Part shown: positions 28,825-36,257 of the stretch, one piece after another | How the letters are laid out: each line of letters opens with the position of its first letter | How positions within the stretch are numbered: the first letter of the stretch is position 1 | Source: Clostridia bacterium | GTDB taxonomy: Bacteria > Bacillota > Clostridia > Oscillospirales > Acutalibacteraceae | Direction: 5' to 3' | DNA: 64,000 nt | Assembly: GCA_017452785.1 (NCBI GenBank) | Contig: JAFTLT010000034.1 | Span: 62,001 to 126,000 of the forward strand | Program-made: the position numbers and the translations under genes | Notes under the pieces: generated by a model | The model's database searches: none | What the model was told of the DNA's origin: nothing | The model's input: the letters and a program-made list of their open reading frames with translations, nothing else

Positions 28825-31035
28825 CTATATCCTCTTTAAAAACTCGTTCAAAGCTTCTTTGAGTGAATTTTTAAGTTCATCGTCAAACTTCTTAGCATTT
28901 TTAATTCTAAGCGCAAGGTCGGCTTTTTCCTGACGGAAATAGCTGTAAAGATTCTTTTCAAACTTCTCCATTTCATCAGGAGAAATTCCGTCAGCATATC
29001 CTTCGCTAACAGCGAAAATAAGAATTGCCTGCATATTATCCTCAACGGGAGCGTACCTTGGCTGACGCAGAGCTTCAGTGAGAAGTCTGCCTGAAGCAAG
29101 AGTCTTCTTTGTTTCATCGTCAATATCAGAGCCGAACTGCATAAACTCGGCAAGCTCTCTGTACTGTGCAAGACGGGTACGCAGCGAAGACGAAATTTTC
29201 TTCATTGAAGGAGTCTGTGCTGCACCGCCGACACGGGAAACAGAAAGACCCACATTGACAGCAGGGCGCTGACCTTCATTGAAAAGCTCTGCCTCAAGAA
29301 AAATCTGACCGTCGGTGATAGAGATAACATTAGTCGGAATATATGCTGAAATATCACCTGCTAAGGTTTCGATTATGGGCAGAGCTGTTATTGAACCTCC
29401 GCCAAGCTCGTCAGATAAATGTGCTGCTCTTTCAAGCAGTCTTGAATGAAGATAGAAAATATCACCGGGATAAGCCTCACGTCCTGAGGGACGGTGTAAA
29501 AGAAGTGAAAGCTCACGGTAAGCTACAGCGTGCTTTGAAAGGTCATCGTAAACAATAAGCACATCTCTACCTGAGTACATAAAATATTCAGCCATGGCAG
29601 AACCTGAAAAGGGTGCGATATACTGAAGTGCTGCAGAAGCCGAAGCAGGTACAGCAATAATTGTTGTGTATTCCATTGCGCCGTGTGCTTCAAGTTTTTC
29701 TTTTATCTCAGCCACAAGGGTATCCTTCTGACCGATAGCAACATAGATACAAACCGTGTCCTTGCCCTTCTGATTGATTATAGTGTCAATGGCAATGGCA
29801 GTTTTACCCGTCTGTCTGTCACCGATAATAAGCTCTCTTTGTCCCTTACCGATAGGCACCAGAGCATCAATAGCCTTGATGCCGGTGTGAAGCGGAGCAT
29901 TAACGGGCGCACGCTCAAGAATACTCGGAGCCTTATACTCAATGGGACGGGTTTCCTTATAAGGAAGATAGCCCATAGCATCGATAGGTTTTCCTAAGGC
30001 ATCCACTACTCTGCCTAAAAGGCATTCGCCCACAGGAACAGAGGCTATTCTGCCCACACGTCTCACACGGCTGCCACTTTCAATATGCTCAAACTCACCA
30101 AAAATAACACAGCCGATACGGTTCTGCTGAATATCAAGAACCATGCCTCTTTCGCCGCATTCAAACTCAACAACCTCACCGTACATGATGTCAGCAAGTC
30201 CGTCCATCCAGCAGATACCGTCAGAAACAGACATTACTCTGCCGAGCTGATACTGATGCAGATGCGGCTTGAAGCTTTCTGCCTTTTCAGTGAATTCCTG
30301 AATAAGATGACCAACTGTATCGTCGTGCATAATAGGCTCACGGTTGAGATTTTTTTCAAACTGATAAAGCTCCTCTGCAACAGTACCGTCATAAACAGTG
30401 TCACCTATTCTGAGTCTCAGTCCGCCGATAAGAGAAGCATCCTCAAGCACCCACAGAGATGTTTTGCCGCCGACATCTGCAAGCATCTGAGTGGTAACTC
30501 TGTCGACCTCATCAATAATATCCTTCTCAAGGGGATAAGCCGAAGTGAGGGTAACATAAAGAATATCGTGATGCTTGAGATAAGCCATATCACCGGGAGT
30601 AAGGGTAATTTTTTTAAGAATTTCATCGACAACCTGTCTGTCAAGGTTTTTAATGGCACTCTGATATTTTTCGTAAGAAAAGAGGTTAATTACATTCTCC
30701 TTCATTACGGAAAAAAGCTCTTTACGTGCATCCTGAATCATTTCCCTGTGAATTTCACTTTTTTCTCTTTCACCAAAAGCCTCAATTGAAGCAATTTTTT
30801 CTTTGACAAGGTTCTCTGCCTTAACCACATCTTCACTGCAATCTGCACTGACAGCTTCAGCGGAAGGCTCTGTTAAAACAGGCATAGGCATTCCAGCAAT
30901 TTTCTCTGCCCTGTCAAGCTCCTTGTTTATTCTTTCATATCTGCCGCCGAAAATCCGTTTGACGGTTTTTCTTCCTGCAATAACAAGAATGGCAGCAAGA
31001 ATTAAAAAATTTATAATAACATATTGTATTTCCAT
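28825..31035 (-). CDS. atpHA: Fused ATP synthase b'-delta-alpha subunit
   Basis: A single 736-residue frame. Residues 1-20 are a membrane helix (EIQYVIINFLILAAILVIAG) and 21-60 basic, b-subunit-like. Residues about 85-235 are a delta subunit, with the signature EDASLIGGLRLRIGDTVYDG. From about 245 it is a complete alpha subunit: GRVMSVSDGICWMDG, Walker A GDRQTGKT at 405-412, VYDDLSKHAVAYRE. Alpha and delta are normally separate; mycobacteria fuse b to delta. No internal stop or frameshift was seen. It sits between atpF and atpG, exactly where separate delta and alpha genes would be. Confidence 0.92.
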   Translation of the reverse strand: MEIQYVIINFLILAAILVIAGRKTVKRIFGGRYERINKELDRAEKIAGMPMPVLTEPSAEAVSADCSEDVVKAENLVKEKIASIEAFGEREKSEIHREMIQDARKELFSVMKENVINLFSYEKYQSAIKNLDRQVVDEILKKITLTPGDMAYLKHHDILYVTLTSAYPLEKDIIDEVDRVTTQMLADVGGKTSLWVLEDASLIGGLRLRIGDTVYDGTVAEELYQFEKNLNREPIMHDDTVGHLIQEFTEKAESFKPHLHQYQLGRVMSVSDGICWMDGLADIMYGEVVEFECGERGMVLDIQQNRIGCVIFGEFEHIESGSRVRRVGRIASVPVGECLLGRVVDALGKPIDAMGYLPYKETRPIEYKAPSILERAPVNAPLHTGIKAIDALVPIGKGQRELIIGDRQTGKTAIAIDTIINQKGKDTVCIYVAIGQKDTLVAEIKEKLEAHGAMEYTTIIAVPASASAALQYIAPFSGSAMAEYFMYSGRDVLIVYDDLSKHAVAYRELSLLLHRPSGREAYPGDIFYLHSRLLERAAHLSDELGGGSITALPIIETLAGDISAYIPTNVISITDGQIFLEAELFNEGQRPAVNVGLSVSRVGGAAQTPSMKKISSSLRTRLAQYRELAEFMQFGSDIDDETKKTLASGRLLTEALRQPRYAPVEDNMQAILIFAVSEGYADGISPDEMEKFEKNLYSYFRQEKADLALRIKNAKKFDDELKNSLKEALNEFLKRI

Positions 31036-31039
31036 AATA

Positions 31040-31465
31040 TCATATCCTGTCGGAGATTATGTTTTTTGCAAAAATGGCTGCCGCCGTTTCCATTTCAGGA
31101 GCAACGGAGCAAACTATTTTGTCATACTCTCCCGTTATGCCGTTTCTGTATTCTTCAATATCCGAAAGGCATTTTCTGCGGGCAATTTCAATTTCCATTT
31201 TTCCTTGGGACTGTATCTGCTGTATCTTTTCCTTTGCGAGCGCTATACCTTCAGCCTCGGCACGTGCCTTTTCCTCAGCAAGCCGTCTTTCGTTTTCTGC
31301 AGTTATATTTTCAATATCCCTTAGTTTTTTGTCGGCGTTTTCGACCTTTTCCCTACGGCTGTCAATTATTTTAAGCACAGGGGTAAAAAGTAAGTTTTTA
31401 AGTATAACTGTAAGAAGAAGAAAGCATATTACAGTCCACACTATAACTGATGGCTGTATATTCAT
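31040..31465 (-). CDS. atpF: ATP synthase b subunit
   Basis: A 141-residue peripheral stalk subunit with one N-terminal membrane helix (VIVWTVICFLLLTVILKNLL) and a long charged coiled coil. It ends five bases before the fusion gene, whose own N-terminal helix would supply the second b-type strand of the stalk. Confidence 0.93.
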   Translation of the reverse strand: MNIQPSVIVWTVICFLLLTVILKNLLFTPVLKIIDSRREKVENADKKLRDIENITAENERRLAEEKARAEAEGIALAKEKIQQIQSQGKMEIEIARRKCLSDIEEYRNGITGEYDKIVCSVAPEMETAAAIFAKNIISDRI

Positions 31466-31475
31466 AATCTACTCC

Positions 31476-31706
31476 TCAGATTTTTGAAATAAGCATAAAA
31501 GCAATAAGAAGGCCGTAAATTGTAAGTGCTTCCATAAGAGCAAGAGAGATAATAAGGGTTGAACGGATATCCTTTGCAGCATCAGGCTGACGTGCAATAC
31601 TTTCCATTGCCGCCTTTGCTGTTATGCCCTGACCGATTGAGGGACCGAGTGTGCTGATTGCGATTGCGATTGCTGCTGCGATTGCGATAATTGCTGAACT
31701 TGTCAT
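31476..31706 (-). CDS. atpE: ATP synthase c subunit
   Basis: A 76-residue two-helix hairpin forming the rotor ring. The loop reads [12 protein letters not shown], and the second helix carries the ion-binding Glu in [16 protein letters not shown] in helix 1 and Tyr in helix 2 are shared with Na+-type rings, but the residue after Glu is Ala, not Ser/Thr, so ion choice is uncertain. Confidence 0.95.
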   Translation of the reverse strand: MTSSAIIAIAAAIAIAISTLGPSIGQGITAKAAMESIARQPDAAKDIRSTLIISLALMEALTIYGLLIAFMLISKI

Positions 31707-31733
31707 TTTGAATTACTCCTTTAATTGTAAATT

Positions 31734-32405
31734 TTAATCTTCAGTTACTTCTTCTAAATATATCGATACAAGCATAGTGAAAACCATGGCCTGTAAAGCA
31801 CAGAATAAAAGGGATAGCACCATCATAACCACGGGTGCACCTATGGGGAAAATGTGATAAAGCTCCTCGGTTACCATTTCCTCACCGAAAATGTTACCGT
31901 AAAGTCTCAGGGCAAGTGACGCAGGCTTGATAAACTCATCGAGTACAAGAAGCGGGAGCATAAAAAACATTGGCATAACAAAGCGTTTGAAATAATGCTT
32001 CACGTTATGGCGAAGACCTGAAATCTGCAAAAACAAAAAGGTCAGTATGCCGAGACCTGCTGTAACAGAAAGTGATGCTGTCGGCGCCTTCACATAATCC
32101 GTAAGACCAACACCGGGAATAAGACCCGAATAGTTTGAGAAAATAATGAAAATGAACAGAGATGCAAGGAAGGTAAAGTATTTTCTTGCTTTCTTTTTGC
32201 CGAGAATATCTGTAAAGAAATTGTCGAGATATTCCACACCGGTTTCAACTATGTTCTGGAATTTACCGGGTCGCTCCTTAAGGTTAAGTTTAACAATAAG
32301 TGAAATGACAGCAAGCACTGCAAGAATTATCCACATGGTAACCACTTCACCCGTTACATCAAATATGCCGAAGAGTTTAATAATTACCTCGGATTTTTCA
32401 CCCAT
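31734..32405 (-). CDS. atpB: ATP synthase a subunit
   Basis: A 223-residue membrane subunit with the essential Arg in SLALRLYGNIFGEEMV and several helices. The start is ATG 32405 (MGEKSEV), nine bases after GGAGG; an upstream TTG at 32426 lies within the atpI end. It forms the ion half-channels beside the c-ring. Confidence 0.95.
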   Translation of the reverse strand: MGEKSEVIIKLFGIFDVTGEVVTMWIILAVLAVISLIVKLNLKERPGKFQNIVETGVEYLDNFFTDILGKKKARKYFTFLASLFIFIIFSNYSGLIPGVGLTDYVKAPTASLSVTAGLGILTFLFLQISGLRHNVKHYFKRFVMPMFFMLPLLVLDEFIKPASLALRLYGNIFGEEMVTEELYHIFPIGAPVVMMVLSLLFCALQAMVFTMLVSIYLEEVTED

Positions 32406-32727
32406 CAGTATCAACCTCCTTTTCATTTTCGCCGCTTAGCAACGAGTCATTGATAAGCAGTAGCTTTTTTGTAAAGAAAAACACGGGAACGGTCATGCCG
32501 AGCACGGCACCTACCAAAAGATACATAGGGTCTGCAAGCTGAGTTTTGGTACCGACAAGATAAACCAAAGCAAGAAAACCCACCTGTAAAATCTGCCTTG
32601 CTACTGTAATAAGCGAGTATTTTTCCGGCGCTTTTACCAGCACTTTTTTTGAAAAAAGGTAGTTGACAAAAGCAATCACTAAGCCTGAAGCCATTGCCAC
32701 TGCAGCCCCAATAATATTGTGGTACAT
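32398..32727 (-). CDS. atpI: AtpI-like ATP synthase assembly protein
   Basis: A 109-residue protein with four hydrophobic stretches (IIGAAVAMASGLVIAFVNYL, ILQVGFLALVYLVG, MYLLVGAVLGMTVPVFF) and first place in the operon. Both fit AtpI, which helps assemble the c-ring or carry Mg2+. Sequence identity to known AtpI is not obvious, so the call rests partly on position. The ribosome site GGTGATGAA is weak. Confidence 0.75.
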   Translation of the reverse strand: MYHNIIGAAVAMASGLVIAFVNYLFSKKVLVKAPEKYSLITVARQILQVGFLALVYLVGTKTQLADPMYLLVGAVLGMTVPVFFFTKKLLLINDSLLSGENEKEVDTDG

Positions 32728-32758
32728 TTCATCACCGTCTTCTCACTATTTTAAGGTT

Positions 32759-32786
32759 ATTATAGCACTTTAATCTCTTTTTGCAA
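32759..32786 (-). promoter_or_regulatory. Promoter of the ATP synthase operon
   Basis: On the minus strand TTGCAA, 16-bp spacer and TATAAT, ending about 30 bases before the atpI start. Confidence 0.75.
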
Positions 32787-33079
32787 TAGTCAAATTTTAC
32801 TTTTTTGTAAGGTTGTTTACAGCACTTTTTCGTCATATGTTCTACATAAATTAATCATTATGAACATTCTGGAGCATCATTGTTAAATCTATGTGATAAT
32901 ATTTTCGCATATAAGAATCCCATCTGCCCTATTCACCATTTCTTTACGGAAATCCGACCGAAGTGATAAGGAGTGAATAGTGAAGAAGTAATAAGTAAAA
33001 AGTAAAATCGACGAACTTCTGTATAAATTCGTCGATTTTTGGACATACCTCCCAAATCCGAACCACCCTTATGTAACAG
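32787..33079. other. Intergenic repeats between atpI and the GH13 gene
   Basis: No gene seen. It contains a GTGAATAGTGAAGAAGTAAT motif at 32970-32990 followed by the hairpin and tRNA-like fragment of the next entry. Confidence 0.5.
33005..33064 (-). repeat. Hairpin plus degenerate tRNA 3'-end-like sequence
   Basis: AAATCGACGAA/TTCGTCGATTT (33005-33038) is followed on the minus strand by TTACTTTTTAC, and preceded by GGTTCGGATTTGGGAGGTAT-GTCCA. This copies the layout of a tRNA T-arm, CCA end and terminator, also seen at 38356-38434. Confidence 0.5.
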
Positions 33080-33112
33080 CACCCGCCAAGGATTTTTACA
33101 TCCCCGGCGGTG
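33080..33112. terminator. Hairpin downstream of the GH13 gene
   Basis: CACCCGCC pairs with GGCGGTG across an 18-base loop that itself pairs in part (AAGGAT/ATCCCC). TTGATTTTATC follows on plus; the minus-strand tail is poor in T. Likely the 3' end of the amylase transcript. Confidence 0.45.
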
Positions 33113-33133
33113 TTGATTTTATCGTGCTGTAAT

Positions 33134-34780
33134 TCAGTTAAAGCTCTTAACCCAATTTATCAAAGAGCCGTGGTGTGTGTTTTCTCTCACCGTATCTAAC
33201 ATATAGTCAGTTACGGGGCCGTTTTTTCTCATTTTTTCGAGAATCGCCTCCTGAAGCTCCTCAACGGTCATTTCTTCGTAGGGTTTATTCGGAACTGTAA
33301 CTGTAGTATCAGGCTTCTTTTCTGCCTGTACCTTCACGGATTCTTTTACTGTTTCCAGAGATTCAGTGCTTTCAGCCTTTACGACTACGGTAGCTTTTTT
33401 TATTTCCGTCGCCTTAATCGGTTTAAAGCTTTCATCCGCAAACTCATCGGGAAGCCAGATTTCACCGCTATTTGCAGGTATCTGAACCTGAATAGAACCA
33501 CCGTATGCACTTATCTTTTTACCTGTAAGCGCCCCCACATATTCTCTTGTATCACCGCAGACAAGATTCATTGTAACATCGTTATCGGAGTTGTTAACCG
33601 TGATGATTACACTCTTGCCGTCAAGTTTTCTCTCATAAGCAAAATGAGTGGTCTGCAAAAGGAGCTCTTTATAATCGCCATAGCAAAGAGCAGGTGTGTT
33701 CTGACGAATTTTGCCGAGACAAGAAATGAGCTGTGTACAAGGATTTGTTTTTTCTTCGTCTTTGTAATCATTAAATTTAAGTTCCGGTCTTAAAGAATCA
33801 TCACTGCCTCGCTCTTTTTTGCCTTCAATACCGAACTCTGAACCGTAATAGATTGACGGTATACCCGGCAAGGTATAAAGCATAATGTGCACGGGTACAA
33901 AATGCGCTTTGTTATTGAGCTTTGTATAAATACGCTCAACATCGTGGTTATCAACAAAGGTATAAAGTTTCAGGCTGTCTCCTGTCATATCACTGACATA
34001 TTTAATTGTGTGGGCAACCTCAAAATAATTGTGGTCATTGTGTGCAGAATAAAGAGCCTTGTGAAGCATATAGTTTGTTACGCTGTGGAGTGTACCGTCA
34101 TTTGCCCAGCGTGAGTAATTGCCGTGGATGACTTCACCCATAAGCCAGAAATAGGGTTTAACCTCATTTGCCACCTGACGAAGAGCCTTCATATAATCGA
34201 AGTCCATAACATCAGCCGCATCAAGACGGATGCCGTCAATGTCAAACTCGCGTGTCCAAAAGCGGATTACATCGCAAATATAGTCTTTTACAGTGGGATT
34301 TTTCTGATTCAGCTTTACAAGAAGGTCATGGCCGCCCCAGTTTTCATAGGAGAAGCCGTCATTATATGAATTGTTACCCCAAAAATTCACATTACAGTAC
34401 CAATCTTTATAAACAGAGTTTTCTCTGTTTTCTTTTATATCACGGAAAGCGAAGAAGTCCCTACCCGTATGGTTGAACACTCCGTCTAAAATCACACGGA
34501 TGCCTTGTTTGTGACATTCGGCCACAAAGCTTGTCAGGTCTTCGTTAGTACCGAGTCTGCTGTCAAGTCTTTTATAGTCCGTTGTTTCATAACCGTGTCC
34601 CACGGATTCAAAAAGCGGGCCTATATAAATTGCATTACATCCGATTCCCTTGATGTGAGAAATCCAAGGCAACAGAGTGTTAAGCCTATGCACAGGCTCT
34701 GTATAAGAATTCTGCTTTGGGGCTCCTGTCATTCCCAAAGGATAAATGTGATAAAATACAGCTTCATCATACCATGCCAT
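33134..34780 (-). CDS. GH13 alpha-amylase-family enzyme with C-terminal extension
   Basis: A 548-residue glycoside hydrolase, with a GH13 barrel from about residue 10. Conserved regions: DGVFNHTG, GIRLDAADVMD (nucleophile Asp), WLMGEVIHG (acid/base Glu) and FVDNHDVERI (transition-state Asp). There is no signal peptide, so it acts inside the cell on malto-oligosaccharides or glycogen-derived dextrins, in the manner of cyclomaltodextrinases and neopullulanases. From about residue 465 a charged Val/Lys/Thr-rich linker leads to a helical tail (EEMTVEELQEAILEKMRKNG) not usual in the family. ATG 34780 follows AGGAGG. Confidence 0.92.
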   Translation of the reverse strand: MAWYDEAVFYHIYPLGMTGAPKQNSYTEPVHRLNTLLPWISHIKGIGCNAIYIGPLFESVGHGYETTDYKRLDSRLGTNEDLTSFVAECHKQGIRVILDGVFNHTGRDFFAFRDIKENRENSVYKDWYCNVNFWGNNSYNDGFSYENWGGHDLLVKLNQKNPTVKDYICDVIRFWTREFDIDGIRLDAADVMDFDYMKALRQVANEVKPYFWLMGEVIHGNYSRWANDGTLHSVTNYMLHKALYSAHNDHNYFEVAHTIKYVSDMTGDSLKLYTFVDNHDVERIYTKLNNKAHFVPVHIMLYTLPGIPSIYYGSEFGIEGKKERGSDDSLRPELKFNDYKDEEKTNPCTQLISCLGKIRQNTPALCYGDYKELLLQTTHFAYERKLDGKSVIITVNNSDNDVTMNLVCGDTREYVGALTGKKISAYGGSIQVQIPANSGEIWLPDEFADESFKPIKATEIKKATVVVKAESTESLETVKESVKVQAEKKPDTTVTVPNKPYEEMTVEELQEAILEKMRKNGPVTDYMLDTVRENTHHGSLINWVKSFN

Positions 34781-34808
34781 ATTTCTGTCCTCCTGATTTC
34801 ATAAAAAA

Positions 34809-34838
34809 TATATCTGTTTTATTTTATGAGATTGTCAA
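34809..34838 (-). promoter_or_regulatory. Possible promoter of the GH13 gene
   Basis: Minus-strand TTGACA, 18-bp spacer and GATATA, about 29 bases before the start codon. The -35 is perfect and the -10 moderate. Confidence 0.5.
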
Positions 34839-34868
34839 TTAGCTGTTTCTGCTCGACAATTTGGATTT

Positions 34869-34988
34869 TTATTTATTAGATTTGTAATCAATAATTCCTA
34901 TTACACCCAAAACAACAAAAGCCAATACAGCAGCAACTCAAACTACTAATTGAAAAATTGATGCTATCAGATTGAACTTGCTTTTCAT
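34869..34988 (-). pseudogene. Small membrane protein gene with in-frame TGA
   Basis: ATG 34988, preceded by GGAGTGATACTTA, opens MKSKFNLIASIFQLVV; then TGA, then VAAVLAFVVLGVIGIIDY in the same frame to TAA at 34869. The two halves together make one hydrophobic helix. TGA differs from the Gly codon GGA by one base, so a nonsense mutation is likely. A full product would have 39 residues. Confidence 0.5.
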
Positions 34989-35084
34989 TAAGTATCACTC
35001 CAAATTCTTATTTGTCGAGATGATTATATCACACATTCTCTAAAATTACAATCGGGTGCGGGTGAAATCCGTTTGCCCGAAAGG

Positions 35085-35218
35085 CAACTCATTCGTTTAT
35101 GTCCGACAAATGAAGTACAGCTTAACAGCCGTAATGAAGTCAGCGTCACGAGTGTCGCTGAATGAAGTTATGTCCTGCGGACATAACTGAAAAATCCAAG
35201 TCCTGAGACTTGGATTTT
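35085..35218. repeat. Array of short hairpins joined by AATGAAGT, ending in a terminator-like hairpin
   Basis: GTTTGCCCGAAAGGCAACTC, TTATGTCCGACAAATGAAGT, GTCACGAGTGTCGC and TATGTCCTGCGGACATA are hairpin-forming units with AATGAAGT links. AAATCCAAGTC-CTGA-GACTTGGATTTTTT closes the array at 35191-35219. Related to the array at 26110. Confidence 0.5.
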
Positions 35219-35220
35219 TT

Positions 35221-35282
35221 GGAAAGGCTGTACAAATTCGATGCCCTTTGATTTTTTGACCTATGTGTTCGAACGCCTACAT
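35221..35282 (+). repeat. 62-bp direct repeat, copy A
   Basis: Starts GGAAAGGCTGTACAAATTCG and continues through ATTTTTTGACCTATGTGTT. It matches copy B at 36158-36220 at most positions. Each copy follows a short hairpin. Confidence 0.6.
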
Positions 35283-35367
35283 ATTTTTGAGATAGTGTAT
35301 TATAGCCATACAAGTGCAGATTTGAATCTACTCAATATATTGGAATTTATGCAACTGTCCATAAAAA

Positions 35368-35759
35368 TTATAATTTAAAAACCTTGGGTGCTTCCGTAAA
35401 TGAATAAATCGTTGCTGTTCCATCTTCAAAATAGAAAACAGTCATTGTACCGTTATCAGGAGAAGCCAGGCTTTTGAGTGATGGGTTATCTTCCAACATT
35501 GCTACCCTTGCTTCACGTCGCAAATCCTCCTTAACTGTCCCTTCTATTCGTATCCATTTTCCCTCATGCATACCACAAATTTCAACATTTCCGTTATTCA
35601 CTAATTGTTTATATACTTTTTTTGATTATTCGTTTCAATATATAACCTTCCCTCAAAATCACTTATTGCTCCAAATGGTCTAACATGAGGTTGACTATTT
35701 TCTTCTGTTGCGATGTAAAAAGTGCCACAATCCCTTAAAAAATCATACGCTTCTTTCAT
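35368..35759 (-). pseudogene. Flavin-binding split-barrel (pyridoxamine oxidase-like) gene with a frameshift
   Basis: ATG 35759 opens MKEAYDFLRDCGTFYIATEE and runs to NNQKK; the frame then fails at a run of seven T (35617-35623, A on the coding strand) and hits a stop. One extra A restores VYKQLVNNGNVEICGMHEGK and the rest to the stop at 35368. The joined product of about 130 residues is a complete PNPOx-like flavoprotein. The break is a homopolymer deletion, a sequencing error, or a slippage switch. The 77-residue frame from 35601 is only its second half. Confidence 0.75.
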
Positions 35760-35854
35760 AGTAACCTACTCCTTTGTTAAAACAAATCAAAATTTATCGG
35801 TTAGATTATACCATAAATTATATTTATAATCAATGCTTTGCGAAACAATTCTTC

Positions 35855-36125
35855 ACTATTCACTATTACTTATTACTTCCAAAAATCCGAGTATTTAAGA
35901 GAAAAGTGAAGAGTGAAGAGGTAATAGTGAAAAAGTAAAAATTCCCGTTCTTACGAACGAGGATTTTTGGTCCGCTTGAAGGGACTTTTCCGACGCAACG
36001 CGTCTATCGCCTCGCTAACGCTCGTTGCCCACGTCGGCAAAAACAGTCCACTGGACTGTTTTCTTCCGCTTACGCTCCCTCCTTGTTCGAATCCCTTCAC
36101 ATATAGACGAGAATTAAAAAAGAAA
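35855..36125. repeat. Dispersed repeat with nested hairpins
   Basis: On the minus strand it begins near GAAGGGATTCGAACAAGG and holds AAACAGTCCA-G-TGGACTGTTT, CCGACG...CGTCGG and a final hairpin AAAATCCTCGTTC/GAACGGGAATTTTT, then TTCACTATTACCTCTTCACT. It lies between two enzyme genes and lacks codon character. It shares the terminator-like end and the TTCACTATT tail with the repeat near 33005. Confidence 0.55.
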
Positions 36126-36157
36126 CCAATCCTTACGGACTGATTCCTTTTTAAATT

Positions 36158-36220
36158 GGAAAGGTTGCACAAATTCAATGCCCTTTTATTTTTTGACCTA
36201 TATGTTTGAACCCATACACA
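36158..36220 (+). repeat. 62-bp direct repeat, copy B
   Basis: GGAAAGGTTGCACAAATTCA and ATTTTTTGACCTATATGTTT parallel copy A at 35221-35282. The two copies flank the flavoprotein pseudogene and the hairpin repeat. Confidence 0.6.
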
Positions 36221-36257
36221 TTTAATAAGTTTCATATCAATCTTTTTGCCGTTTCTT

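Noticed and set aside
30085-30789. Long plus-strand frame (234 codons) opposite the ATP synthase fusion gene
   Set aside because: It is fully antisense to a conserved gene, with no ribosome site and no recognisable sequence.
35951-36235. 94-codon minus-strand open frame
   Set aside because: It is made of nested inverted repeats, has no ribosome site and has biased repeat-derived composition. Treated as a dispersed repeat.
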